From Bog-473 sp963721585 (lineage in GTDB: Bacteria; Actinomycetota; Acidimicrobiia; Acidimicrobiales; RAAP-2): a stretch of DNA of 64,000 nt. A program made the position numbers and the translations under genes. The stretch lies in NCBI GenBank assembly GCA_963721585.1, contig CAVRJN010000009.1, forward strand, positions 62,001-126,000. Reading direction: 5' to 3'. Every line of letters starts with the position of its first letter. The stretch's first letter is position 1. This document shows positions 1 to 9,305 of the stretch, piece by piece. The notes beneath the pieces were generated by a model. That model saw only the letters and a program-made list of their open reading frames with translations. It was not told where the DNA came from and did not search any database.

Positions 1-135
1 AAACCAGTGGTCCATCACCGACAGCGTGCGCACCCCGATCGCCTCTGCCGTCCGGGCCAGGATGCCAAACGTCGGCCCGATCGCCTCGGGACCGCCCGGC
101 CAGGTGAAGCGGGGCACATGGATGTCCAATTGCAT
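1..135 (-). CDS. LLM-class (probably F420-dependent) oxidoreductase, N-terminal part
   Basis: Only the first 45 codons are inside the window; the rest lies to the left. The protein starts MQLDIHVPRFTWPGG and reaches SVMDHWF, the typical N-terminal beta strand and 'MDH' loop of luciferase-like monooxygenases, a TIM-barrel family that in actinobacteria usually uses F420 or FMN. The ATG is preceded by GGAGG at 8-base spacing, which fixes the start. It diverges from the membrane protein at 291. The exact substrate cannot be said. Confidence 0.8.
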   Translation of the reverse strand, partial: MQLDIHVPRFTWPGGPEAIGPTFGILARTAEAIGVRTLSVMDHWF

Positions 136-290
136 GTGTCGTCCTCCGTCGCTCATCTCGTTGCTATGGGCACGGTCTACCCGGCCCGAAGCCCTCTTCC
201 GGTCGTCCTCTGCAGCCGCCACCCCTTTTCTCGTAATCCACACACACGTGATCCCCCTTCCACACCAGCCACGACCCGTAGGCTGTACGG

Positions 291-1058
291 ATGATTCCGA
301 AGGTTTCTCTCCGCATACCCGCGCTGTTCCTTGCGATCGCCGGCACCCCGATGCTGCTCGGCGTCCTGTCGGGAACCGCCGCCGCCCAGGACACCACCAC
401 GACCACGGCACCAGTGACGACGACCACGTTGGCACCAACGACCACGACGACGGTCCCCCCGACGACCGCGCCGACGACCACAACGACACTTCCGGCGACC
501 ACGACGACACGTGCACACGCGACCACGACCACGTCCCACCCCACCACCACCACGACGGCGGTCCCGGGAAAATCGACGTCGAGCTCCAAGACGTTGGGGT
601 GGGTTCTCTTGGCGGTGGTCATCGCTCTTCTGGCGATCTTCGTCGGCCTCCTGATCGGCCGGAGCCGGCGCCAGGGGCGCGAGGTGGACTGGGACCGCTC
701 GGTACGCCCCGCCCTCACCGCGGCCGAATTGGCGCGTGAGCTCGTCCTCTCGCAGACGGACGCCGACGATGCCCAGCATCGGGCCACGGTGGCCGTGCAG
801 GTCGACGACGCGGTCGAAGGTCTCGAGCGTGCTGCGGCAGGGGCGCCCGATGCGGCGCACCGATCGCTCTGCATGCGTTGCTCGAACAGCCTGCGCGGCT
901 TGGCCTTCGCCGTCGAGGCGGATCATCTCTTGCGTTCTGGTGGGAAAACCCCTACCGGAGAGCAGTTAGCCTCAGCCGATTCGGCCCGGCGGAACCGCTC
1001 GGCCGAGCTGAATGCTGCGCTCGAAGACCTCAAGCTGGCGATCGCTCCCAAGAAGTAG
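291..1058 (+). CDS. Thr-rich single-pass exported membrane protein, unknown function
   Basis: 255 residues. The N-terminus (about 1-32) is a signal peptide ending in an Ala-rich stretch, GTAAAQ. Residues about 33-98 are an extracytoplasmic linker made almost only of Thr with Pro and Ala (TTTTT runs, typical of surface or O-glycosylated segments). A transmembrane helix follows (about 104-123, WVLLAVVIALLAIFVGLLI), then an Arg-rich stop-transfer and a helical cytoplasmic domain of about 130 residues. I do not recognise a named domain. The antisense frames across the Thr repeat are open only because of the repeat. Convergent with the FtsX remnant downstream. Confidence 0.7.
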   Translation: MIPKVSLRIPALFLAIAGTPMLLGVLSGTAAAQDTTTTTAPVTTTTLAPTTTTTVPPTTAPTTTTTLPATTTTRAHATTTTSHPTTTTTAVPGKSTSSSKTLGWVLLAVVIALLAIFVGLLIGRSRRQGREVDWDRSVRPALTAAELARELVLSQTDADDAQHRATVAVQVDDAVEGLERAAAGAPDAAHRSLCMRCSNSLRGLAFAVEADHLLRSGGKTPTGEQLASADSARRNRSAELNAALEDLKLAIAPKK

Positions 1059-1660
1059 CCGTCCCGGCGCTGTAGGACGCCTTGTCCACGGGAAACGGGA
1101 TCCGACGACTGCTGCTCATCCCGCAACAGAGGGGCGGTCAGCGTGCGCGCCGCACTTCTGGCCGGTAGCACCGCCACGAGGTTGGCCAACAGGACCGTGC
1201 CCACAGCGACCGGGACAATTGCCGGGACGGGCACCGTCGGATACGGCACCGCGTTGATCTGCTCTGCGAAAAGGTCCCAGAGCCAACGCCCGACAACGAG
1301 CCCGAGAGGGATCCCGATCACGATTCCGACGATGGCCGCGGTCGTCGCCTGGCAGGCCACGGCCGCGGCCACTTGGCGTCGTACGAAGCCGATCGTCTTC
1401 AAGAGCGCGAGGTCTCGGCGCCGCTGGTGGACCGACGCAACGAGGGTCAGTGTCAGGGCGACGATGGCGCCGATGACCAGCCCCGTCACGAGGAGCGCAG
1501 GCGTGAGTCCGATCGTCTTGTAGGTCGCGATCTCGGCCGGACGCTGGACACCTCGTACCACGATGGCGTGGCCCGCGGCTCCTCCCGGCGCTGTCGCAAG
1601 TGCGCTGTCCGCCGCCGCGACGATGCGATGGACTCCAGCGAGGGTGCCGGCGGCGGCACG
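923..1660 (-). pseudogene. 5'-truncated FtsX-like ABC transporter permease (left half of head-to-head scar)
   Basis: The frame reads from about 1660 leftward with no proper start: GTLAGVHRIVAA, then VVRGVQRPAEI, then membrane segments of an FtsX/MacB permease C-terminal domain (RRRDLALLKTIGF cytoplasmic motif, three hydrophobic helices, ending ARTLTAPLLRDE near 1115). Normally an extracellular domain and a first FtsX domain precede this; they are absent. After LLRDE the frame stays open into the 3' end of the opposing gene, down to 923, so the native stop may also be lost. Its N-terminal end abuts a similar truncated permease on the other strand. Probably non-functional. Confidence 0.75.
1644..1659. 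repeat. Short perfect hairpin at the FtsX-FtsX head-to-head junction
   Basis: GTGCCG-GCGG-CGGCAC is a perfect 6-bp inverted repeat with a 4-base loop. It sits exactly where homology to one permease stops on the minus strand and homology to its paralogue begins on the plus strand. A short palindrome of this kind is what is expected at a fold-back (template-switch) junction, whether in vivo or as a library or amplification chimera. Confidence 0.6.
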
Positions 1661-1962
1661 ACCTGGCCATCCTCAAGACGCTCGGTTTCACCCGGGGACA
1701 GCTCGCCATCGCCGTTGCCGTGCAGGCGAGCGTCGCGGCCGTCATCGGATGCGTCATCGGGATCCCCGTCGGAATCGCCCTGGGCCGTGTCCTGTGGAAC
1801 CTCTTCGCAACCCAGATCAGCGCGGTGCCCGCGCCCACGGTCCCGGGTGGGACGGTGGTCCTGATCGGTGTCCTCGCTCTCGCGCTGGCAGTGCTGGTGG
1901 CCATGATCCCCGGCCGCCTGGCGGCGCGCACGACGACATCCCAACTTCTGCGCGCCGAGTAG
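1654..1962 (+). pseudogene. 5'-truncated FtsX-like ABC transporter permease (right half of scar)
   Basis: Homology begins abruptly at RRHDLAILKTLGF and runs to the natural C-terminus, TTSQLLRAE, with a TAG stop. Over about 100 residues it aligns without gaps to the minus-strand fragment (RRRDLALLKTIGF, GIVIGIPLG against GCVIGIPVG, LWDLFAEQI against LWNLFATQI), so the two are paralogues and not the same sequence inverted. Only the last FtsX membrane domain is left; there is no start codon with a ribosome site and no upstream half. The downstream neighbour is convergent. Confidence 0.75.
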
Positions 1963-1973
1963 GGCGCCCGAGC

Positions 1974-2912
1974 TCAGTCGGCGAAGCGATCGATGAGCAG
2001 CTCGCCCACCTGCCGGACGGTGTCGGGTGAACCTGTGGGCATGTTGAAGATGAAGTACTGGACACCGGCGGCCGCCAGCTCCTCCACTCGGGCCACCAGC
2101 TCGTCGGGCGTGCCGATGTCCGAGGTCGTCGGCTCCTCCCCCGTGACCTGGCGCAGGAAGTCCCGGGTCGACGCCGTCTCCTCTGTGCTGCCGGTGAGCA
2201 CCAGGGTACTCAGCCGGCTGACCGTGACCTCCGACGGGTCGCGTCCCAGCACCTCGCAGTGGCGATGCAGCACGTCGACCTTGTGCGCCACCGTGGCCGC
2301 GTCACCGACGATGTTCGTCATGTCGGCGTAGCGGGCTACCAGCTGCAGCGTCCGCTTCTCGCCGCCGCCGCCGATGAGGATGGGCGGTCCACCCGGGTGC
2401 ACCGGAGGCGGCACGTTGCGCGCCCCGTGGATGCGGTAGTAGCGGCCGTCGAATGACGGGGCCTCTTCGGTGAACATGGCGCGGCAGATCTGCAGCGCCT
2501 CCTCCAGGCGGTCGAGGCGCTCGCCGGCCGGGGGGAAATCGAAGCCCAGACCCTCGTGCTCCACGTCGTACCACGCCGCCCCGATGCCCAGGATGGCCCG
2601 TCCCGCGCTGATGATGTCGAGCGTCGTCACGATCTTGGCCAGGTGGGCCGGGTTGCGGTAGGTGACACCAGTGACCATGGTGCCGAGCCGCACGCGCGAC
2701 GTCTGCGTCGCCAGGGCGCCGAGCAGGGTGTAGGCGTCGAGCATCGGCTGGCTCGGCCCGCCCAACGGGGGCAGCTGGTAGAAGTGGTCCATCACCCACA
2801 CGGAGTCGTAGCCGGCCTCCTCCGCCGCCGCGGCCATGGCGACCACTCCGGCGAAGAGGGCGCCCGGCGTCTCGTCGTTGGTGAAGTTGGGAATCTGGAG
2901 ACCGAAGTGCAT
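1974..2912 (-). CDS. LLM-class F420-dependent oxidoreductase
   Basis: 312 residues, full length for the family. It starts MHFGLQIPNFTNDETPGALF, has VWVMDHFYQLPP, the GALATQTSRVRLGTMVTG strand and loop, GRAILGIGAAW, and PPILIGGGGEKRTLQL, all hallmarks of TIGR03560-type F420-dependent luciferase-like oxidoreductases. Known members use F420 or F420H2 for hydride transfer; no substrate can be inferred here. The same family occurs at the left window edge. It is convergent with the FtsX remnant, and a phosphotransferase gene lies just upstream on the same strand. Confidence 0.9.
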   Translation of the reverse strand: MHFGLQIPNFTNDETPGALFAGVVAMAAAAEEAGYDSVWVMDHFYQLPPLGGPSQPMLDAYTLLGALATQTSRVRLGTMVTGVTYRNPAHLAKIVTTLDIISAGRAILGIGAAWYDVEHEGLGFDFPPAGERLDRLEEALQICRAMFTEEAPSFDGRYYRIHGARNVPPPVHPGGPPILIGGGGEKRTLQLVARYADMTNIVGDAATVAHKVDVLHRHCEVLGRDPSEVTVSRLSTLVLTGSTEETASTRDFLRQVTGEEPTTSDIGTPDELVARVEELAAAGVQYFIFNMPTGSPDTVRQVGELLIDRFAD

Positions 2913-2954
2913 GCCGCCGAACCTACTGGTGTGCAGGCCAGGGCGCGCCGGGCC

Positions 2955-3905
2955 TCACCAGCCGGTGAGCCGCCTGAGCCAGGCAAGGGCCACCGCACCC
3001 TGCGCGCCCTGGAAGGCGCGCAGCGTCGGCAGCCCGGGCGGGGGCGAGTAGAGCGAGTGGCGCACCAGGAATCCACCGAATGCCGCGACCAGTGGTGCGA
3101 CGACGTCGCGATCAATCGCCGATCCCGAAGCGGACAGGGCCAGAAGCTCTTCGGGCGCGGGACCGCCCTCGAGCTCAACGGACGGCGCCCAGGCGACCAG
3201 GTCGAAGACCGGTGCGCCGACACAGGCATGCGGCCAGTCGACGAACACGACGCCATGGGAGGTGACCAGCAGGTTGTCCGAGCGCACGTCGCAATGGAGC
3301 AGCGTCGATCCGGCGAGCGCGTCCGGCCACCCCGACTCGAGCTCGGCCAGACGGCTGAGATGGCGGCCGCTCCATTCGTCGAGCCCCTCGGGAGGCTCGG
3401 CCATGGCCGCCAGCTCGGCCCAGCCGCCGAACAGCGGCTGCAGCCTGTCGGCGGCCGGCTGCGCATCGGCGACGGGGTTGGGCGTGAGGGCGAGGTGCAG
3501 GGCATCGAGCGCGCGCACCGCTGCCTGCAGCTCGCGCCGGTCCCACGGATGCGCCGGCGGCCGGCCGTCAATGGCCACGAAAGCCAGCGCCACCCAGTCG
3601 CCGTCGTCGTAGACGTCGAGCAACCGCGGGAACTGGGGCCCCGCCGGCAACGACGCCGACACCACCGCCTCGCGCCGATGGAATTCGGGAGACACGGTGT
3701 TCAACCCGGCCCCGACCGCCTTCACGAAGATCGCTCCGCGAGGGCAGTCGAGCACCGCTGTCGCTCCCGGCGAGAACCCTCCGGGCAGGTCGCGCGCCAT
3801 TGCCGACGCGCCGCCTCCGACCCGGGCCGCCCACGTCCGGACCGCCGCGGGTACCTCGGACCAGGGCAGGTGGACGCCGGCCGCCGGACCGGTGGACGTG
3901 GTCAC
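2955..3905 (-). CDS. Aminoglycoside phosphotransferase (APH)-family kinase
   Basis: 316 residues from a GTG start (VTTSTGPAAGVHLPW) whose GTGA overlaps the stop of the upstream small gene, so the start is set by translational coupling. Kinase-like fold: GAIFVKAVG contains the ATP-binding Lys; the Brenner-type catalytic loop is LLHCDVRSDNLLV (Asp and Asn); VFVDWPHA takes the place of the DxD metal site. APH-family proteins phosphorylate small hydroxylated molecules; many actinobacterial members are not resistance genes. Third gene of a minus-strand set with dienelactone hydrolase and a small protein. Substrate unknown. Confidence 0.85.
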   Translation of the reverse strand: MTTSTGPAAGVHLPWSEVPAAVRTWAARVGGGASAMARDLPGGFSPGATAVLDCPRGAIFVKAVGAGLNTVSPEFHRREAVVSASLPAGPQFPRLLDVYDDGDWVALAFVAIDGRPPAHPWDRRELQAAVRALDALHLALTPNPVADAQPAADRLQPLFGGWAELAAMAEPPEGLDEWSGRHLSRLAELESGWPDALAGSTLLHCDVRSDNLLVTSHGVVFVDWPHACVGAPVFDLVAWAPSVELEGGPAPEELLALSASGSAIDRDVVAPLVAAFGGFLVRHSLYSPPPGLPTLRAFQGAQGAVALAWLRRLTGW

Positions 3906-4162
3906 AAGGCGGCGGCCCCGGCAGCGGCCAGCGCCTCGTTGATGCTCTGGACCAGGCGACGCGCCGAGTCCGCGCTGAGCTCGACGGCGACGCGGGCGCC
4001 GGGACCTCGCCGAGGGTCGGCGAAGTCGATGTTCAGGGTGTGATCGAACTGCGCATGGAACGGATGGTCGAAGTACACGCTGGCCGAGGTGACGGGCATC
4101 CACCCCTGCGCTCCCTTGGCGCTGCCGGCGATCTCCGTGGCGACGGTGAGGTAGGAGCACAT
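3902..4162 (-). CDS. Small conserved protein, 86 aa, unknown function (possibly DUF6295)
   Basis: Starts MCSYLTVATEIAGSAKGA two bases after the stop of the dienelactone hydrolase gene and ends in a 4-base overlap with the kinase gene, so it is coupled on both sides. It contains GWMPVTSASVYFDHPFHA and HTLNIDFADP, a beta-rich core, then a helix SADSARRLVQSINEAL. The pattern recalls a small actinobacterial family that I believe is DUF6295; no function is known to me. Cytoplasmic, with no signal or membrane segment. Confidence 0.75.
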   Translation of the reverse strand: MCSYLTVATEIAGSAKGAQGWMPVTSASVYFDHPFHAQFDHTLNIDFADPRRGPGARVAVELSADSARRLVQSINEALAAAGAAAL

Positions 4163-4164
4163 GG

Positions 4165-4920
4165 TCAACTCCCCGCCAGGTAGCGGCCGTACCACTCGAA
4201 GATCCGCTGCCAGCCGTCGACCGCAGCCTCGGGTCGATAGGCCGGACGGTCCACGGAGAAGAACGCGTGCCCCGCTCCGTCGTAGCGGTGGAACTCGTAG
4301 GTCTTGCCGGCCGCCTTTAGCGCCGCCTCGAGCTCGTCGACCTGCTCGGGGCTCGGGAACTGGTCGTCGTTTCCGAACAGGCCGAGCAGCGGGCAACGGA
4401 GGTCCGGCGTCCGGTCCACGAGGGGCGTCACCTTGAGCGGGAAGCCGTCGGGAGGCGTCCCCACGACGAAGGCCCCGTAGCAGTCGACGGCTGCATCGAC
4501 GGGCACGCTCACCGCAGTCAGGAATGAGTGCCGCCCGCCTGAGCAGTAGCCGATGACGCCGACCTTGCGGTTGGACGTGGGCAGCGCCCGCAGTGCCTTC
4601 ACTGCGGCCTCGGCGTCACCCACGAATTGCTCGTCGGGGATGCCGCCGGCCTGGCGCGTGGCGGCCGCCGCGTCGTCGGGGTCGACATTCAGCCCCTGGC
4701 GGGCGTAGAGGTTGGGGCACAGGGCGTTGTAGCCCTCGGCGGCGAAGCGGCGAGTGATCTCCTTCGTCGTCGAGTCCCAACCAGGGAGGTGGTGGATGAC
4801 CACGACTCCGGGGAAGGGCCCGGCGCCGGCGGGAAGGGCCCGATAGGCGTTGATCTCGGCGCCCTCGAAGCCGGCGAACGTGATGTTCCCGGCGCTGAGG
4901 GCCTCTTCGGGTGCGGACAC
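4165..4920 (-). CDS. Dienelactone hydrolase family protein
   Basis: 251 residues, usual length. Alpha/beta-hydrolase fold with a Cys nucleophile: PGVVVIHHLPGWD (oxyanion region), VIGYCSGGRHSF (nucleophile elbow GxCxGG), GNDDQFPSP (acid Asp) and YDGAGHAFFS (His). Dienelactone hydrolases open lactones in chlorocatechol and related pathways, but most genomic homologues act on other esters, so the reaction is uncertain. First gene of a three-gene minus-strand unit, divergent from the NHL gene across a long palindrome. Confidence 0.9.
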   Translation of the reverse strand: MSAPEEALSAGNITFAGFEGAEINAYRALPAGAGPFPGVVVIHHLPGWDSTTKEITRRFAAEGYNALCPNLYARQGLNVDPDDAAAATRQAGGIPDEQFVGDAEAAVKALRALPTSNRKVGVIGYCSGGRHSFLTAVSVPVDAAVDCYGAFVVGTPPDGFPLKVTPLVDRTPDLRCPLLGLFGNDDQFPSPEQVDELEAALKAAGKTYEFHRYDGAGHAFFSVDRPAYRPEAAVDGWQRIFEWYGRYLAGS

Positions 4921-5002
4921 AGTGTCTCCTTTTCTGCGTTGCTCCGAGCGGCGTGTTGCTCGGTTGCGCCGACCCTATGGCCTGCCACCGGTGACCGCGG
5001 CG

Positions 5003-5028
5003 GGCACGCCGCGAGCTCGCGGCGTGCC
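5003..5028. promoter_or_regulatory. 26-bp perfect palindrome in divergent promoter region
   Basis: GGCACGCCGCGAG followed directly by its exact reverse complement, with no loop, centred on 5015/5016. Outer arms CCTGCC (4981-4986) and GGCAGG (5029-5034) would extend a cruciform. It lies between the divergent dienelactone hydrolase and NHL genes, 83 bp and 42 bp from their starts, which suits a dimeric repressor site. Function not proven. Confidence 0.4.
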
Positions 5029-5069
5029 GGCAGGTGCCCGCCACCGTGCTCGCCCGGCCCGCAACCGGC

Positions 5070-6287
5070 ATGATGTGTGCCGTGCGTCGACTGTCCGTGG
5101 CCCGGGCCGGGCTCGTCTCGTTGGCCGCTGTCGTCGTGACGGGCATTCCGCTGGGCGGGGCGGCCGCGGCAGACGGGTCGGTGGGGGCGGTGCGTACCGT
5201 GTTGGGCCCGGCTGTTCTGGACACGCCCGACGGCCTCGCACTCAGTGCGGACGGGGACCTCTTCGTCGCCGATACCGGGCACTGCCGTGTGCTTGTGATG
5301 CCCGCCACCTCCGGGACCCGTTACGGCCTGCGCCTGCACGCGGGACATGCCGCCACCCTGGCCGGGGGGTCGTGCTCTGGCACCCGCTCCATCGGCCACC
5401 CGAGCGGCGTGGCCGTCGACGCCCAGGGTGACGTCTACATCGCAGAGGCCACCGCGCAGCGCGTCCAGGTGGTAGGGCCGGCCGCTCGGGCCGTCGTCAC
5501 GGTGGCGGGCACGGGCCAAGCCGGCTTCAACGGGAACGGCCTCGCCGGGAGCGCCAGCGAGCTCGACGAGCCAACTGGGGTCACCGTCGACGGCAGCGGC
5601 GACCTTGTCATCGCCGACACAGCCAACTGCAGGGTGCGGGTGCTCGCGGCCCGGAGCGCGATGCTCTTCGGGCGGGCCATGGTGGCCGGGCACCTCTACA
5701 CGGTGGCCGGCACCGGTGTCTGCGGCTCGGCCGGCCAGGGCGGCCCCGTGGCGGCGGCGCAGCTGTGGAACCCGGTGGCGGTGGCCGTCGACAACGCGGG
5801 CGACCTGCTCGTGGCCGACGACGGCGACCAGTCCGTGCTGCTCGCTCCCGCACACGGCGGGACCTTCTACGGCAGCGCGGTCGGCGCGGGCGATATCGGC
5901 GTCGTCGTGGGCGGGACGGGCGGGTACGGGCCGTATCTCGCGGACGGACTCTCGGCGACGGGACCGGCGGCGGAGCTCAACGATCCCCGGGGCCTCGACG
6001 TCGGCTCGAGCGGGGTACTGGTCGTCACCGATGGTTTCATGCATGCCGTGCGAGTCGCCCCCTCGTCCGACGAGACGTTGTTCGGCCGCCCCATGACGGC
6101 CGGGGACCTCTACACGGCGGCCGGCGCGATGCCCGTGACCAGTCCGGCCGGTGCGGGCGACGGCACGAGGTGGGTGCTGACCCGGTTCGGCACGCCCACG
6201 GGTGTGGCGGTGTCCGCCTCGGGGACGGCGTACGTCGCGGATGCCGGCGACAACACGGTGCGCGCCATCGCAGGGGGCGGTGCGTGA
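5070..6287 (+). CDS. Secreted NHL-repeat beta-propeller protein
   Basis: About 405 residues. An Arg-rich start followed by a hydrophobic stretch ending GGAAAADG is a signal peptide. The body is a series of NHL blades, each with 'P.GVAVD..GDVYIAE' or 'LDEPTGVTVDGSGDLVIAD' patterns; about six are visible (near residues 45, 110, 165, 225, 300 and 370). NHL propellers are binding scaffolds with no catalytic residues to point to. ATGATG at 5070/5073 is the likely start; a longer GTG-type start is possible. Its stop overlaps the GTG of the rhamnosidase gene (GTGA), so the two exported proteins are probably made together. Confidence 0.85.
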   Translation: MMCAVRRLSVARAGLVSLAAVVVTGIPLGGAAAADGSVGAVRTVLGPAVLDTPDGLALSADGDLFVADTGHCRVLVMPATSGTRYGLRLHAGHAATLAGGSCSGTRSIGHPSGVAVDAQGDVYIAEATAQRVQVVGPAARAVVTVAGTGQAGFNGNGLAGSASELDEPTGVTVDGSGDLVIADTANCRVRVLAARSAMLFGRAMVAGHLYTVAGTGVCGSAGQGGPVAAAQLWNPVAVAVDNAGDLLVADDGDQSVLLAPAHGGTFYGSAVGAGDIGVVVGGTGGYGPYLADGLSATGPAAELNDPRGLDVGSSGVLVVTDGFMHAVRVAPSSDETLFGRPMTAGDLYTAAGAMPVTSPAGAGDGTRWVLTRFGTPTGVAVSASGTAYVADAGDNTVRAIAGGGA

Positions 6288-9086
6288 GCCGGTTCGGCCG
6301 GCGCACCTTCATGGCCGCCTCCGCTGGTGTGGCCGCCGGCGCCGTCGGGGCCGGCTCGCTGGCCGGAGCCGATGCCCGAACCGATGCGGACGCCGGCGCG
6401 GCACCCCGGGCCGATCGCCTGCCCTCGGTCAAGGAGTCGTTCGCGAGCCCGCTCGGCCCGCTGCGCTCCACGGGGCTCACCGTGAACGGTCTCGTCAACC
6501 CGGTCGGCGTGGACCCCGACGGGGTGTCGTTCGCCTGGACGTTGCACGCGACGGGCCGTTCGGCGATGCAGACGGCGTACCGGGTGATCCTGCGCCGCAT
6601 CGACCCGTCCCATGCCGCCCTGGTGTGGGACAGCGGTCCCGTCGTCTCCGCGCAACAAGCGTTCGTCGCGTACCGCGGGCCCACCTTGGCCGCCGACGCG
6701 GCGTACGAGTGGACGGTACGCCCGCGGGTACGCGGCAACATGGGGCGCACCGTCCGCGCCGGCTCACTTCACCACCGCGTTACGTGGCGGCGACTGGCGG
6801 GGCCAGTGGCTGCGCCCAGCGGGCGACTCGTCGCAACCCGACCGCGTGACCTATCTCCGTGCCGAGGTGACGCCCCCCGCCGGGACGTTGGCGCGTGCCA
6901 CTGCCTACCTGTCGGCCGCGCACACCTACCGCTTCTACGTCAACGGAGCATCCGCCGATGCCTGGCCCAGCTTCTCCTATCCCGACGAGCAATACGCGCG
7001 GGCGGTCGACCTGACGCGGTTGATCCGGCCGGGGAGGCCGAGCGCGCTCGGCGTGTTGCACCGCTGGTACGGGCCCGGCCAGGGCCGGCCGGCCTCGTCC
7101 GCCGGACTGCTCTTCCACCTCTCCCTCTGGTATGCCGACGGCCGGCACGTGACCTTCGGGTCGGACGGCTCGTGGCGGGAGCTCCCCGCGGAGTGGCTGC
7201 CGTCGCCGCTGCGCAATTCCGACGTGGGTGACTTCGTGGAGTGGATCGACGGGCGAGCCCAACCTCAGGGATGGTCGGAGCCGGGCTACGACGACAGCGC
7301 CTGGTCGACGACCAAGGTGATCGGGCCGGCCGGCACGGCTCCGTTCACCGCGACATACGCGCAGCGGACGACGATCCGGGAGACGACCGTTCTGCCGGTG
7401 AGCCTCCACACAGTGGCCGGAGGCGCCGTCGTGGCCGACTTCGGCGCGGTGTACGCGGCTCGACCCCTGGTCAAATTCGGACACGGGCAGGACGGCACGA
7501 CGGTGACGATGCGGGCTGGCTATCTCCTCGATCCCGACGGGCAGGTGTCGACATTGCATGGGACCCAGGAGACCAACCTCTCCTCGTCCTACATCATGCG
7601 GGCGGGTCCCCAGACGTACGAGGCGTTCACGTACTTCGGCTTCCGCTACTTCCAGATCGAAAATCCCGGAGAGGAGCTCGGCCACAACCAGGTGGTCGCC
7701 CTCGCGCGGCATGCAGACATGCCCGCAGTCGCACCGGCGACGTTCTCGTCGGACCACCGCATGCTCAACGCCGTCTGGCGGCTCACGACCCGCTCGTGCC
7801 TCTACTGCAGCCAGGAGCAGTTCGTCGACACGCCGACCCGCGAGAAAGGTCCATTCACGTGGGACGCCGCCAACGAATCCGAGGGCATCATGCGCGCCTT
7901 CGGCGACCAGAACATGAGCTGGCAGGGCCTGCGCGACGTGGCGCGCGGCCAGGCTCGCTACTGGCCCACCGGCCAGGTCAACGCCGTCTACCCCAACGAT
8001 GACGGCGCCCGCTTCTACGCAACCTCCACGGCGCGCTACCCCGAATGGGTCTGGCGTTACTACCTCTCGACTGGCGACACGGCCACCGCGTTGGCCCACT
8101 ACGCCTCCACCGTCAAAGCAGCCGCTTGGTTGTGGTCGGCTCGCCAGGCCGGCACCGGACTCCTCTATGGGCTCGGCGACACGAGCAACGGCGACCCGGT
8201 CTACGGCTACGACCTCTCCGTCGCCGCGGACACGGCGAGCAACGTGCTCTCGGTCAACGCCTTCGCCCGAGTGGCCCAGTTGGCGACCCTGGCGAACGAC
8301 CGGTCCGGTGCTGCGCTCTGGCAGGGACGGGCTGCCCAGCTGGCCGCAGCCGTCAACACGGTCCTGCGCCACCCCGACGGAACCTACATCGACGGCGTCG
8401 ACGCCGACGGCGCGCAGAGCCCAAGCCGCTCCCAGGAGGCCAACGCGCTCCCACTCGCCTACGGCGTCGTGCCGGCGGCTGACGTGCAAGTGGTCGCCTC
8501 CCATGTGACGAGTCTGGGGATCGACGTCGGCCCGAACCACGGGCTCGAATTGCTTCGAGCGCTGGCCGCGGCCGACCGGCCAGACGACATGGTCCACACC
8601 CTGACCGACGCGTCCATACCTGGCTGGGCCAACATCATCGTCGCGGGCGGCACCTTCACCTGGGAGCAGTGGCGCCCGAGCGACCTCATCGGGGACTCCA
8701 TGTCGCACGGCTGGGGCTCCTCAGCGCTCGCTGCCATTCAGGAATCCCTGCTCGGGGTGTCCTTCATAAATCCCGACCCCGACGGCACCGTACGTGTCTC
8801 CGTTGCGCCCCCGTCCTCGGGGCTGTCACGAGCCTCGGGCTCGGTCCCAACGGTGGCGGGCCCGGTCACCGTGGCGTGGGAGCGCAGGGGCGGCGGCGTG
8901 GCGCTCGAGCTCGAAGTGCCGGCCAACGCGTCGGCTCTCGTGCGGCTGCCCAGCACCGAACCCGCGACGGCGCGCGAAGGCGGTGTCCCGGCGACCCGGG
9001 CGCCAGGCGTGGCGGTCTTTCCCGCGACGGACGGCCGGGCGGTCCTCTCGGTGGGAAGCGGAGGTTACCGGTTCACGTCGAGGTGA
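6284..9086 (+). CDS. Tat-exported GH78 alpha-L-rhamnosidase-like protein, interrupted by a frameshift
   Basis: The GTG start overlaps the NHL stop. The N-terminus SRFGRRTFMAASAGVAAG is a twin-arginine signal. Then comes a fibronectin-like N domain (GLTVNGLVNPVGVDPDG, YEWTVR) in one frame. The remainder (FTTALRGGDWRGQWLRP, a carbohydrate-binding domain, then the (alpha/alpha)6 barrel with DTPTREKGPFTWDAANES carrying the expected acidic residues) is in the +1 frame. The switch lies at about 6720-6750. The total of 2803 nt is not a multiple of three, in line with a one-base indel. GH78 enzymes release terminal rhamnose from glycans outside the cell. Either a recent null allele or a base-calling error; the catalytic half alone has no obvious start. 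Confidence 0.82.
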
Positions 9087-9130
9087 CCTGTCGCGCTCCG
9101 CCTCTCCCTCCCCAGGCCACAAAAACGAGG

Positions 9131-9143
9131 CGACTCGGAGTCG
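9131..9143 (-). terminator. Possible intrinsic terminator of the GNAT operon
   Basis: Read on the minus strand: CGACTC-C-GAGTCG, then CCTCG and a TTTTT run. It lies about 160 bp past the GNAT stop, in a 219-bp convergent gap with the rhamnosidase gene. The stem is short (the tight loop would force fewer pairs), so the call is weak. The rest of the gap shows nothing coding. Confidence 0.35.
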
Positions 9144-9305
9144 GTCGAACGACTGCGGAGCGCAGCCGACCACGACGCTCATATCGTCGGCGGACGAGGG
9201 AGCCACCGACCGATTCGCCCTCTCCAGCGGAAAGGAGGCGCCACGCCCACATCTGCCTGACGTCTCGCTGCCACTGTCGCTGTCGGTGGTGCAGCCGCCT
9301 AAACG

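Noticed and set aside
2556..4043. Long plus-strand frame opposite the LLM and phosphotransferase genes
   Set aside because: Antisense shadow; no recognisable domain and it crosses three well-supported minus-strand genes.
6780..8708. Long minus-strand frame (642 codons) opposite the GH78 gene
   Set aside because: Composition is the Arg/Gly/Val-rich mirror of a high-GC gene; no motifs, no ribosome site; the opposite strand has clear GH78 motifs.
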